Shown here piece by piece: positions 9,736 to 19,751 of a stretch of DNA of 43,182 nt. Origin of the DNA: Trachelipus rathkii (lineage: Eukaryota; Arthropoda; Malacostraca; Isopoda; Trachelipodidae). The DNA lies in assembly GCA_015478945.1 (NCBI GenBank), contig JABUQX010056980.1:1-43182 (forward strand), read 5' to 3'. Below the pieces are notes generated by a model, which was not told the DNA's origin, searched no databases, and saw only the letters and a program-made list of their open reading frames with translations. Position 1 is the stretch's first letter. Each line of letters opens with the position of its first letter. Both the position numbers and the translations under genes were made by a program.

Positions 9736-10380
9736 TGATTATTTTATAACGGATGTTCCTAGAATTTTCCTTTGAGTGTTTCGTACCGTAAAATGATGAG
9801 AGATATTGTGAGAAAAAGAAATGTCATCAAATAAATACTATTATCAAAAGGGAGAGATTTTTGCTGCTCAAATAAATGAAAAACAGGCGACAATACAGAA
9901 ATATTCATTTGTCCATCATAAGTCAACTTGCTCTTCATATTCGATTTCTGAAAGTTCTGGCTGTTTGATACCTTGTGTCAAAAGAATATGTCACCATATG
10001 ATACTTTGTTACGGCCTGATGAACCAGTCTTCTATACTTTTCGAAATCTTGTTGTAGCCTGAATACGAGTTAAAGCTGGCACTGAGACCTCAGGTAACCT
10101 GTTTGTTTCTAATTATGAAGAGCTTCACTGAATTTTGCCAGTCAATTGCTTTCGTGTGCTGGTTAAGGATAATCCACAGACACTAAGACTGTTTATGCAA
10201 TCGTTGTCGGCACTGGACATTTTAAATTCATGTCAACAATTTTTTGACTTTATACTTGCATCAAGGTCAATAGTTGCTAGAATTGACCAGTTTACTAAAT
10301 AACTTTCTAAGTACAAGGGAAACAAGATTCCATCTACTGTGTGACAGGTAAAATCTAGTTATTTGCCTCCTGGCTTTCTT
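9736..10380 (-). other. Probable continuation of the hAT relic, unreadable
   Basis: Lies upstream (minus sense) of the hATC relic and is bounded by (TA)n at 10381. It should correspond to the insertion/catalytic region, but frames are broken and I find no DDE-type block. Confidence 0.35.
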
Positions 10381-10507
10381 TTATATATATATATTCTATA
10401 TATATATATTATATATATAGTATAAGTTATAGAATATATATATATATATAGTATATATATATATATATATATAATCGTTATATATATATATAATATACTA
10501 TATAAAG

Positions 10508-10538
<31 letters not shown>

Positions 10539-10625
10539 ATATATGATATATTATATTATATATATTATATATATATATATATAATATATATTATAATATA
10601 TATATAGTATATATATATTATATAT
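10381..10625. repeat. Interrupted (TA)n tract
   Basis: TA repeats separating the hAT relic from the fold-back at 10.8 kb. Confidence 0.9.
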
Positions 10626-10626
10626 A

Positions 10627-11035
10627 GAAGAGCCACAATCCATTATACCAGTAGGAGGGCCTTATTGATGAAATTTGAAGGAATCAATTAGAAGATATAA
10701 AGGTTGAAGTAAGAGAAATTATGTAAATTTACAATTATTTAATATATATTTTTCTTGAGGCTTTCGTTTCCTAGTAGCTGGAACCTCCTTCAGAGTGATA
10801 TTATTTATATGAATATATAAATTTCTTTTTTTATGTATATTTTATGAATATTTATAACAATACTACTTCTGAAGGAGGTTCCAGCTTAGAAACGAAAGCT
10901 CAAGAAAATATATATTAAAAACTTGTAAATTTATCCATACTGGGCATTAACATGAAATTTTATCTTCTAATTGATTCCTTCAAATTTCATCAATAAGGCC
11001 CTCCACTGGTAAATATTTTGCCACTAGCGATCACT
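10627..11035. repeat. Fold-back element, arms about 170 bp
   Basis: The left arm (10627-10800) and right arm (10861-11035) are inverted copies. Shared in inverse are AGGGCCTTATTGATGAAATT, GAAGGAATCAATTAGAAGAT, GCTTTCGTTTC and GCTGGAACCTCCTTCAG. The loop is an AT-rich 60 bp (10801-10860). Read outward, each arm contains CTGAAGGAG, a short GTTCC/GGAAC-type stem and GAAAGC. This is similar in layout to the CTGANGA-stem-GAAA cores common in Penelope-like and retrozyme ends, but with a mismatch in the first box. No coding capacity. Confidence 0.8.
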
Positions 11036-11044
11036 GCTTATAAC

Positions 11045-11175
11045 TCGCATATATAATAGTATGTATATATAATAATATATATATAATAGTATATTATATA
11101 TATATATATATATTATATATATAATATATATATATATATATAGTATATATATATATATATAATATATATAATATA
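11045..11175. repeat. Interrupted (TA)n tract
   Basis: TA repeats abutting the left end of the hAT element at 11176. Confidence 0.9.
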
Positions 11176-11199
11176 TTAGTGATGCAGGTAAAGTCATTT

Positions 11200-11275
11200 T
11201 TTTCGCGGATGCGGATGCGGATGCGGTGCGGATGTTGATTGTTAACATCCGCGGAGTGGCGGATGCGGATGCGAT
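11200..11275. repeat. GCGGAT subterminal repeats, copy 1 3' side
   Basis: Direct and inverted copies of GCGGATGC, including GGATGCGGATGCGGATGCGG. Subterminal short repeats are the usual transposase-binding sites of hAT elements; the binding role here is inference. Confidence 0.75.
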
Positions 11276-11280
11276 GTTTG

Positions 11281-11603
11281 ATATATATATAATTATATAT
11301 ATAAGTAGTAATATATTATAGTAGTAATTATATATATATATATAATATATATATATATATTATATATAATTATATATATTTATATTATATTGATGTATAG
11401 TATATATATATTAATATAAGTATATCATATATATATATATATTATGAATATATATATATATATATATATATAGGGTATATATATATATATAGTGTATATA
11501 TATAATATAGTATTTATAGTATATATATATATATATAATATTATATATATATATATATATAATATATATATATATTATTATATATATATATATTATATAT
11601 ATA

Positions 11604-11647
<44 letters not shown>

Positions 11648-11735
11648 TATATTATAAGTATATATATATTGTAATATATATAGTATATAATATATATAAT
11701 ATAGTATATTATTTACTTAGTATATATAATATAAA
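11281..11735. repeat. (TA)n tract internal to hAT copy 1
   Basis: TA repeats between the subterminal cluster and the transposase body. Copy 2 has a tract at the same place (15375-15650), so the tract belonged to the element before the two copies separated. Confidence 0.85.
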
Positions 11736-12934
11736 TGCCTAGATGCATATTCGAGTTTAGGCCACAATCTATTAATATAATTGTTACCGGGAGTGCTGGA
11801 CGGACCCAACTCAAATGCACCCACCAACCTCTTTCCCCAACCTCCGACCTTAAAAAAGAGATTTTAGCAATGGATTAAATATACTTTTTTGCCTAGTATT
11901 GAAAGATCAAATATAGGAAGGTGTGTGCTTGAGAAACCTCAGATTTTTCTGGCCTTTGTCTGCTGGATGAGTCTGTTTATTCTTTTTATATAGTAATTAG
12001 CACACACATTTGCAAAATACTCTCCTCACTTGGTACGGACTATGTTGGGGAGCATTCCACGTATTTTCCTTCAAGTTTTACTCATAGCGTGGGTAATACA
12101 TTTTTGCTTAACTTTCTAGCCACTAATAGGGATCAATACATTTGTATTTGGTCGTTTTCGTGATAGTTTTCGAATCATTTGCACTGACATTTTTTTGGTA
12201 ATGCGTGTTTATTCATGCAACTACTGGACTCGTAGAGATATACGTGAATCTGTTATGGATTTTACTTCTAGAGGTGTTGGTTCTGTAGATCTTGTTTTTT
12301 TCCTTTTAATGGGTGGCGAAATTAATAGACTGTTCGGATTGAAAGTTTTTTCAAGCTGCACATCAAAGTGACGAAGTTAACATGTGTTACATAATATGTG
12401 TGGTTACAAAAAACTTGCCATTATAACGGGGATCTAAGATAAGGTAGACAATAGTTTTGAAGGTCATTAATTTTCCACAAAACCAAAACGTTGTTCTAGC
12501 TCTAGTTTTGATTAACATTTTGTTCAATTCTTTTTAACCGGTCATCATTTCATTGAAGATGGTTCGAAAATGTTTCTTAGGTAGGATTAATGTATTATAA
12601 GTCGAGAAGAAGCTGTGGAAGGCCTGATTCTTTTGTGATCATAATCTCATTGACTCTGTTACTCAAATTATTATGAATTTCATGCTGGCGAGATCATGGA
12701 AGTCATCATACATCAAGTTGAGTCGAAGTACCAATGCTCTCATTTAAAAGTTTGCCAATTTCGATTCATCTTTAAGTAATTTTTTAGTTGATAAAAATTC
12801 TTTAATTAAATCTGGACAATAAACATCCGCGCAACATCCGCATGGCAAAGCGGCGGTGCGGATGGCCAACGATCCGGATCTTTATAAAATCTGCGGATGC
12901 GGATGCGAATTGCGGATGCTTACCTAGCATCACT

Positions 12935-12956
12935 TAATATTATATATATATATAAT

Positions 12957-12987
<31 letters not shown>

Positions 12988-12998
12988 CTATATATATA

Positions 12999-13036
<38 letters not shown>

Positions 13037-13165
13037 TAATATATGATATATATATAGTATATATTATATATAATATAATATATATATATATATCTATATA
13101 TATAATATATATATATATTAGTATATATATATATATATATTATATTTATATACTATATATATATT
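12935..13165. repeat. Interrupted (TA)n tract
   Basis: Directly follows the terminal repeat of hAT copy 1. Confidence 0.9.
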
Positions 13166-13166
13166 A

Positions 13167-13760
13167 TCATCCATCATCATCATCATCATTATCATCACAT
13201 CATCATCATCATCATCCTAACCCACCACTCTCCAAAAACATGGCATAAAGATCCGATAATGCAGTCTGGAAAAGGAAAAGTAGTAGAGAAGTATGGACAC
13301 AAGTCGAAAAGTAAGTCCAGCCTTACCGCCCCCCTTTATACCGCTTAGTGAAAACGTCGTCGCAGTTCCAGAAAAATCACCCTAGAGCTTCACGAACCGC
13401 GATGGACTCTCACTATGGCATCTCGTCAAGTAGGGCTCATGCCACTTAGAGCCAGGTTTGTACAACTATACCCCCGCTCACAAATCGCCCGTCCATTCAC
13501 TCCTATTATGCAGCTTTCTTTCTGCGCCCCTGCAAAACCACATTCTCTCACTCACCAAGCATATCCTTTAGCTGGACTCAATCAACTTTTGTCTCGGTCT
13601 TCAAGCCCGGTCATTCGGCACACTCACCAACTATACATCTGCTTAACAACCGAGAGTCCATCCATGCCTTTCCACATGACCAAACCGTTTCAATGTACTT
13701 TCATTTATTCTCCATTTACTCCTTTCTTTCACACCCACAGAACTCTCTAATGCGCTCATT
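13167..13760 (-). pseudogene. Non-LTR retrotransposon 3' fragment with (ATG)n tail
   Basis: The minus strand matches the C-terminal part of the family at 37.5-38.6 and 39.5-40.7 kb block by block. The shared blocks, as plus-sense GAAAGTACATTGA, GGTTTGGTCATGTGGAAAGG, CATAATAGGAGTGAATG and GATGCCATAGTGAGAGTCCATC, occur in the same order. The conceptual product contains a KRFGHVER block, equivalent to 'RWFGHV.RM' after the RT of RTE-like elements. The (CAT)n run at 13167-13216 is the (ATG)n 3' tail. The plus-strand open frame at 13415-13750 is antisense. 5'-truncated. Confidence 0.72.
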
Positions 13761-13764
13761 CAAT

Positions 13765-14147
13765 ATATAGATATTATATATATATATATATATAGTTAAT
13801 ATTAGTGAAATTATATATATAATAGTATATATATATATATAGTTATATTATATATATATAATATATATATATAATATATATATATATTATATATATAATA
13901 TGTATATAAATATATTATATATATTTAATATATATAAATATATATATATATATAGTAATATATTATATATATATAATATATTAATATATAATATATATTA
14001 TATATAATATAATATATAATATATATATATAATAATATAGTATATAATATATATAGTAAATTATTATATATATTATAGTATATTTAGTATAATATATATA
14101 AGTATATATATTATAATTATAATAGTTATATTATAATATATATATTA
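13765..14147. repeat. Long interrupted (TA)n tract
   Basis: TA repeats between the non-LTR fragment and hAT copy 2. Confidence 0.9.
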
Positions 14148-14157
14148 GTGATGCAGG

Positions 14158-14262
14158 TACATCCGCATCCGCATCAGCATTCCGGCAATCCGCACATTAT
14201 TTTAAATGATCCGCATTCCGCATCCCATCCGCGCTTGCCTGCGGATGTTGCGCGGGATGGTT
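14158..14262. repeat. GCATCC subterminal repeats, copy 2 5' side
   Basis: Multiple ATCCGCATCCGC, TCCGCATTCCGCATCC and GCGGATG units next to the terminal repeat. Probable transposase-binding region. Confidence 0.75.
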
Positions 14263-14499
14263 TATTGTGCGAGATTTGATAAAGAATTTTGTAATAAAAT
14301 ACTTAGAGATAAATCTGAGCAAATCTTTAAATGAGAGACATGGGACTCGGCTCAACTGTGTAATGATGACTCATGATCCCACAGCATGAGTTTCATAATA
14401 AGTTGTGTAGTCAACAGAAGTCATCATGAGATTTATGTGATACCAAAGAATCAGCCCCTCCACAGCTTCATCTCCGATATAAAAACCATTCAATGTGCT

Positions 14500-15200
14500 A
14501 AACGGCAAAGGTAACATTTTGAAGAACCATCTTCAAATGACAGATGATGACGGTTTTAAAAGAAATGAAACACTGTAATTCAGACTAAGCTAGGAAAAAC
14601 GCTTTTTGTTTTGTGGAAATTAATGACCTTGCTACTATTTGCAACTTATCTAGATCCCCGTTATAAAGGCAAGTTGTTTTTTTGTAACACAATATTAAAA
14701 GAGTTTAAACTCGTTCAACTTTGTGGCTGCAGCTGAAAAACTCAATCCGAGACAGTCTATTAATGTCGCCACCCAGTACAATTAAAAAAGGGAAAAAAAC
14801 AAAATCTGACAGAACCAACACTCTCCTAAATAGTAAATCCATAACAAGATTCCACTGGTATATATCTCTGACCAGTCCACGTGATGATGAATGCAAACAC
14901 GCATTAAAGCCAAATAGTATGTTATCGCAAATGATTGAAAACTATAACCAAGAAAAAAACGACCATATACAAATGATGATCCTATAAGTTGGTAGAAAGT
15001 TAAGCAAAATGTTTCCGTCATAGTAGTAAACTTTCCAAGGAGAATCAAAGTAACCGCAAGCAACTAGTGTTCCAAGTGATAGAGTATTTAGCAATGCTGG
15101 GCTAATATATAATCAAAAGAGAAAACAGACTCTCAGCAAAAAGGCAGAAGAAAGTTGATGTTTCTCAGCACACCCTTCTATATTTGAATTTTCAATGACT
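14500..15200 (+). pseudogene. hAT (Ac/hobo-type) transposase, C-terminal half, frameshifted
   Basis: Conserved blocks occur in the expected order but in different frames. NHLQMTDDDGF is near 14520-14555. LLLFATYLDPRYKGKL (about 14627-14675) is the 'LDPR.K' block. KKGKKTKSDRTN is near 14790-14820. DPISW is near 14980, the 'DP..WW' position. SVPSDRVFSNAGLIY (15066-15110) is followed by KAEE, the hATC dimerisation region. The N-terminal BED zinc finger and first catalytic Asp are missing, so it cannot encode an active enzyme. The reading frame at 14721-14987 is the longest intact segment; the overlapping minus-strand frames are shadows. Confidence 0.85.
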
Positions 15201-15374
15201 AGTGAACCAAAAGTATTTTTTAAGCATTGTTAGAAATCTCTCTTATTAAGAGTCGAGGTTGGGAAAAAAGGTTGGTGGGGGTGCACTTTGAGTTGGTCCC
15301 CGTCACTCAATGGTGAACAATGTATATGTAATAAGAGTTGTGGCTGAAATCTCGAAAATATATTAGGCATGGAT

Positions 15375-15511
15375 ATAATTATAAATATATAATAATATAT
15401 GATATTATATTTATATATATAATATATATAAGTATATATATAAGTATATAATATATGATATATAATAATTATATATATGAATCTTAAATATATATAGTAT
15501 ATATATATAAT

Positions 15512-15573
<62 letters not shown>

Positions 15574-15650
15574 ATATAGTATAGTATAGTATATGATATA
15601 ATAGTATATATATATGATAATATATATATACGATATATATATATATATAG
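15375..15650. repeat. (TA)n tract internal to hAT copy 2
   Basis: Equivalent in position to the tract at 11281-11735 in copy 1. Confidence 0.85.
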
Positions 15651-15657
15651 AATCAAA

Positions 15658-15745
15658 CAGTCCGCATCCCGCATCCGCATCCGCGACATGTTAAATCAAA
15701 ACACTCCGCATCCGACATTCCGCATGTCCGCGGATGCGAAAAAAT
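15658..15745. repeat. GCATCC/GGATGC subterminal repeats, copy 2 3' side
   Basis: GCATCCCGCATCCGCATCCG and CCGCATGTCCGCGGATGCG units adjoining the 3' terminal repeat. Confidence 0.75.
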
Positions 15746-15767
15746 GGCATCTGCTGCATCACAATAT

Positions 15768-16005
15768 AGTAGTATATATAGTTATATATATATATATATA
15801 TATATAGTATATATATATATATATAGTATATATATATAATATATATATAGTATATAAGTAATATATATATAATATATATACTGTAATATATATATAATAT
15901 ATAATATATATAATAGTATATATAAATATATATATATATATATAGTATATATAATATATATATATAGATATATATATATGATATAGTATATATATATCAA
16001 ATGTA
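15768..16005. repeat. Interrupted (TA)n tract
   Basis: TA repeats following hAT copy 2; source of a spurious Ile/Tyr open frame on the minus strand. Confidence 0.9.
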
Positions 16006-16007
16006 GT

Positions 16008-16105
16008 TTGAGCTTTCTATAGATGGAAATTAGAATATTAAAAATAAAAATGCTTAATAATGCTTAAGATAGAAAGTGCTTTTTAATGGTTTAAACTATA
16101 GTTTA
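16008..16105. repeat. Short weak fold-back between TA tracts
   Basis: TAGTTTGAGCTTTCTAT (16011) and the complement of ATAGAAAGTGCTTTTTAATG...AAACTATA (16070-16102) pair imperfectly around an A-rich centre. Smallest member of the series of inverted structures in this block. Confidence 0.4.
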
Positions 16106-16142
16106 TATATATATATATATTATATATATATGATAGTATATA

Positions 16143-16174
<32 letters not shown>

Positions 16175-16199
16175 CTATATTAGTAGTATATATATATAG

Positions 16200-16231
<32 letters not shown>

Positions 16232-16488
16232 ATATATATATATATAGTATATATATATAATTTTGATAATAAATTAAATTTAATTAAAATATATAATATA
16301 GTATAATATATATATATATATACATATAAGTAATATATATATATATATAGTATATATATACAGTATTATATATATGATATATATAATATATTATATAGTA
16401 TATATATATAATATATATATATATAGTATATATATACAGTACATACATATGCATATATATATATATATATTATACTATATATATAGTA

Positions 16489-16538
<50 letters not shown>

Positions 16539-16558
16539 TATATATAGTATAGTATATA
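16106..16558. repeat. Long interrupted (TA)n tract
   Basis: TA repeats, interrupted at 16260-16290 by an A/T-only non-repetitive stretch. Confidence 0.9.
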
Positions 16559-17600
16559 TTTTCCTCTCTCCGCTACTTCGCGGATTGAGTGAGTGCTCAC
16601 TATGTTGTAGGCAAACAAAATAGTTAAGTAGAGATAACATGACTGCAAGTAGATAAAGAAAGTTCTCCCCCCTACAGATCTATTCATTTCCTTTATTGAG
16701 AACCCGTCACAGAACAAAACTCCAACCCAAGAGCTTTACAACACCGGACAAACCTCCACTGGTGGTTTTTCGTCATGGCGAGAGTTAACCCTTTGGACCG
16801 GGGCGAACTTCACCTCCATTCTTTATCCATTTCAGCATTATATTTCAATCTTTACCTCATGATTTAACATTCTCAGACTTGGTTCATCTATCATGTTCCT
16901 CCTTCCGACTAATTATCCATTCCCGAAAAGGTACCTACTTCTTCGTCGACACGTTTTCCACCTTAAGCTCAATCACTTTTTAACTAAGCCCCTCTTGCAT
17001 CAAGCCGAATTGTTTGACAGAATCATCTAGATGCATTTTCCAACACATCTCCTATGTGCCATGTCATCAAGTCACTAAAAAACACTATTCCCTATTCATT
17101 ATTCATGAGGGAAACAATCACTTTCTTCTTAACCTTGTTAACTTTCTCAAAACAATCTAACTACTCTTCCCTAGATTTCCCATCCCAACCTTCTTTTGAC
17201 TCTTTCAGTTACCTCCCTGTTTTTCCCCCCCCTTTTTTCCCCCCTAGCCTTAACAAAAAAAAAAAAACTTTTTTTTTGGGGGGGAATAAGACCCTTTTTT
17301 TTTTTTTTTAAAAAAGAGCTTTTTATTCCCCCCCCCCTTTTCCCCACACCTGTCGTTATTTCTCCCTTCTATGTATCTTTCTTTCGAAACACTCATCTTT
17401 GGCTTTTACTGCATTGACCAACTGCCATCCATTTTACTTTTACAACTTGCGCTAACTACTGTCATTTCTAAAATAACCCCCAAAGATTTCCCGCCCCAAC
17501 TAAATTTGCCCAGATTTTCTTTTCTTCGTCTACTAGCCACCACCCACATGACTTTCATCTGCATTACCTAACAAACGTTTCTTTTGTGTCAAGATTTGCT
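16559..17600. other. Unassigned C/T-rich stretch, possible retroelement debris
   Basis: Pyrimidine-biased on the plus strand in the same way as the minus-strand non-LTR copies, but I cannot match any block to them. It contains extreme homopolymers (about 17222-17345): C, T, A, T, G, then T, A and C runs. Within them GGGGGGGAATAA (17278-17289) and TTATTCCCCCCC (17323-17334) form an inverted pair. The open frames here come from the homopolymers. Confidence 0.35.
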
Positions 17601-17602
17601 GT

Positions 17603-17670
17603 GTTATATATATAGGTATGTATATATATATAGTATATATATTATATATATAGTATATATATATATATAA
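17603..17670. repeat. Short (TA)n tract
   Basis: TA repeats with TAGTA interruptions. Confidence 0.85.
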
Positions 17671-18239
17671 GAAAGTCTTTCAATATTATTAATGTCAAAT
17701 TCAACAACCACCAAAGCGACTTTTAAAAACGGGTCTATTCAACAATGTTTCCCAAGGTTGCTAGAAACACTGAATTGAAAGTCAATTAATTCAAATGATT
17801 AGCTACTTAAATTTGGCAACTAGGTATTTAAAAATAAACAAATTTGGTAAGCAAATATTCTTGTAAATTATAAATTTTACTTATTGTTTGTACAATGAGT
17901 CATAAACAATGGATAAAAAAAAATAACCAAGAAAAATATTCACTCTATCTTTAATTTATCTTATAGTGTAAACACTATATTATGTGACGAGCTTATTATT
18001 AGACCGGCACCATCGGCAATTATGATGTTCTTTTTGGGGTATTCAGTTGAATTTTAAATAAATTTAAATAAATTATTAGAATTTTCTATATGACTATTTA
18101 AATTTATTATTATGTTTTTGGCTATTTTTTTTTTAACTTAAAGATACAGGGGGTATCCCGCAAGTTATTTATTCACCTTATTTCTACGGGAAAACAAATT
18201 CAAGGAATTGTGAAAGATTTTCGGAATATTTATATATTT
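17671..18239. other. Unassigned AT-rich sequence
   Basis: No coding or RNA signal recognised. The right part (18140-18239) may belong to the element copy that follows. Confidence 0.4.
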
Positions 18240-18330
18240 TGGCTAGTTCCGGGGAACTTACCGGGGTTATGGCACTTAATTCCCCCCTTCGGGGAGGGTC
18301 TCTGGGAACCCCATACGACAACCCAGAATA
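18240..18330 (-). mobile_element. Third copy of the GC-rich element of the 8.27-kb palindrome
   Basis: The minus strand reads GGGGTTCCCAGAGACC, then CTCCCCGAAGGGGGGAATTA, then CCCCGG. The right arm at 8390-8460 has GGGGGTTCCCGAGACC, then ATCCCCGGAGGGGGGGATTTA, then CCCCCCC and GGTCACCGGG, in the same order and spacing. Only about 90 bp can be aligned by eye; flanks are AT-rich and different. It shows the GC-rich unit is a dispersed repeat rather than a unique host sequence. Confidence 0.6.
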
Positions 18331-18340
18331 AATTTACAAT

Positions 18341-19640
18341 GAAATACCTGTATACAAAAATATTAACTCAATAAATAAAGCATCTTTATATATATATAGT
18401 AGGCTTAATTCTACTAATAAATCATATTACTATATAATATATATATTTAAATCAATAATTATTTCATTATTATTTTATTTTTTTTTTTATTATTTATTAT
18501 TTTTATTTATAACATATTTATTCCTATAACTTAACTATATAATTTTTAAACCTAAGGAATTATATATACCAACTAAAATGTATCGCTTTATATCTCATGG
18601 TAGCTATTGGTAGTATTTTATATAATAATTAATATAATTTTATCTTTTTTTTAATATTATTATTTTTTTGTTGAGTTTATTTTAACATTATGTACTAGAG
18701 GCACTGATAGTAGTATAAAAATTTAAGTAATATATAAAGGTGATGATATATATTATATTATATGACATATATATATAATTAGTCAAATAAATAGAAAAAA
18801 TATATATAAAAGATCATATAATGTTTCTTATTATTCATATATACTCCCAGGTAGTGGAGCAGTATTGATTGTTAAGTATTATCATAATTATAATATAGTT
18901 CTTTATATTACATTAGAGGAAATGAAAGTCATCGAGAGATAGTGCGATAGTGCGTAAATTTATCTCTCTTATAGATTGTTGTTCTTCAAATTTGCTATTA
19001 TTTGATTGATTATTATTAAAGTAAATAATATATATATATATGGTATAATTTATTTTAAATAAAAATTTAATAATTAATTCAAAATATTTATGAATTCATT
19101 TTATTTAAAAATTATATTTATTTCCTGTTCGGAGAGCTCACCTTACTCGCTCAGAGTCTTCTGTCACCATTATAATATATTTAATATGACGTCTCTTTGC
19201 ATTTAACTTTTGAATACCAAGTTGGTATCTACTATTTTACTAAATAAATTAAATATACTATGATGCTTAAATAATTTGGTTGTGATATAATTCAAAATTT
19301 ATAGATAATATCTAAAGAAATGTGCAATATGAATTAATTACAAATTGCACAAAATTTATGGATAAAAAAAAAATATTCTATCAACATAAAATAAATAATT
19401 TCTTTGTCATCACAAATAAAGTTTGAAAGATTAATCGATACAAAAATTTACATGAACAGTGTTTGATACGATAAAGGCCCAATAATGGCTTTTCTAACAC
19501 GTAGCCGAAGAAATTGATGAAACAATTTATAGAGACTGGTATGTTCCAATACGATAGGACATCTGTCGAAAGGTTTTATACTTTTTAAATAGACTTATTT
19601 TTTCATCTCATGTAATTATTGCTCCTTATTTTTCCTCATG
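18341..19640. other. Unassigned AT-rich sequence
   Basis: AT-rich and apparently non-coding. It precedes a good 3' splice site and so could be intron. Confidence 0.4.
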
Positions 19641-19653
19641 CCTTCTTCACTAG

Positions 19654-19745
19654 ATCAACGTTAGTGAATCCGGAGTTTAAAAACATGATGGGGAGTCCCG
19701 CCCATAGGGAGTACCTCAGGTCGAAGGGAACACTGGGAGTAAAAA
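19654..19745 (+). CDS. Probable internal coding exon of an unidentified gene
   Basis: A pyrimidine-rich tract (CTCCTTATTTTTCCTCATG, then CCTTCTTCAC) ends in TAG at 19651-19653. The 92-nt exon is followed by a perfect GTAAGT donor (19746-19751). One base completes a split codon, 30 sense codons follow, and one base is left over. The product contains LVNPEFKNMMGSPAHREYL and ends SKGTLGVK. Base composition is markedly richer in G+C than the flanking tens of kilobases. Of the other frames, the one starting at the exon edge has a stop. I do not recognise the family. It is phase-compatible with the exon at 2707 (1 base left over plus 2 bases), but that exon lies upstream on the same strand, so joining them would require rearrangement. 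Confidence 0.5.
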
Positions 19746-19751
19746 GTAAGT

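Larger units (their letters stand above)
11176..12932 (-). mobile_element. Truncated hAT transposon, copy 1 (minus orientation)
   Basis: The ends are AGTGATGCAGGTAAAG (11176) and, inverted, CTTACCTAGCATCACTT (12932). This is an inverted terminal repeat of the AGTGATG type used by hAT elements. Just inside each end lie clusters of GCGGATGC/CATCCGC repeats (11200-11275 and 12825-12920). A (TA)n tract (11281-11735) sits between the 3' subterminal cluster and the body. The body (11740-12820) is the reverse complement of the body of copy 2 and so carries the same C-terminal transposase remnant on the minus strand, more damaged: the ERVFS block falls near 11985-12045. Length is about 1.76 kb; full hAT elements are usually longer, and the N-terminal zinc finger is missing. 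Non-autonomous. Confidence 0.8.
14148..15767 (+). mobile_element. Truncated hAT transposon, copy 2 (plus orientation)
   Basis: Begins AGTGATGCAGGTACATCCGC and ends CTGCTGCATCACAAT, an inverted terminal repeat of the same AGTGATGC type as copy 1. GCATCC/GGATGC clusters lie just inside (14158-14262, 15658-15745). The plus strand carries the C-terminal half of a hAT transposase. A (TA)n tract (15375-15650) lies between the body and the 3' cluster, as in copy 1. Length is about 1.62 kb. The two copies share body, deletion and TA tract, so they are members of one non-autonomous family, or products of an inverted duplication. Target-site duplications cannot be read because both ends sit in TA repeats. 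Confidence 0.82.

Noticed and set aside
9821..10057. 78-codon plus-strand frame
   Set aside because: Lies opposite the minus-strand hAT relic and has no motif.
13167..13216. CRISPR-like or coding repeat in the (CAT)n run
   Set aside because: Plain trinucleotide tail of a retroelement with no spacers; no CRISPR arrays or prokaryotic genes occur in the window.
13415..13750. 111-codon plus-strand frame
   Set aside because: Antisense to the non-LTR fragment, whose homologous copies at 37.5 and 40.2 kb show that the minus strand is the sense strand.
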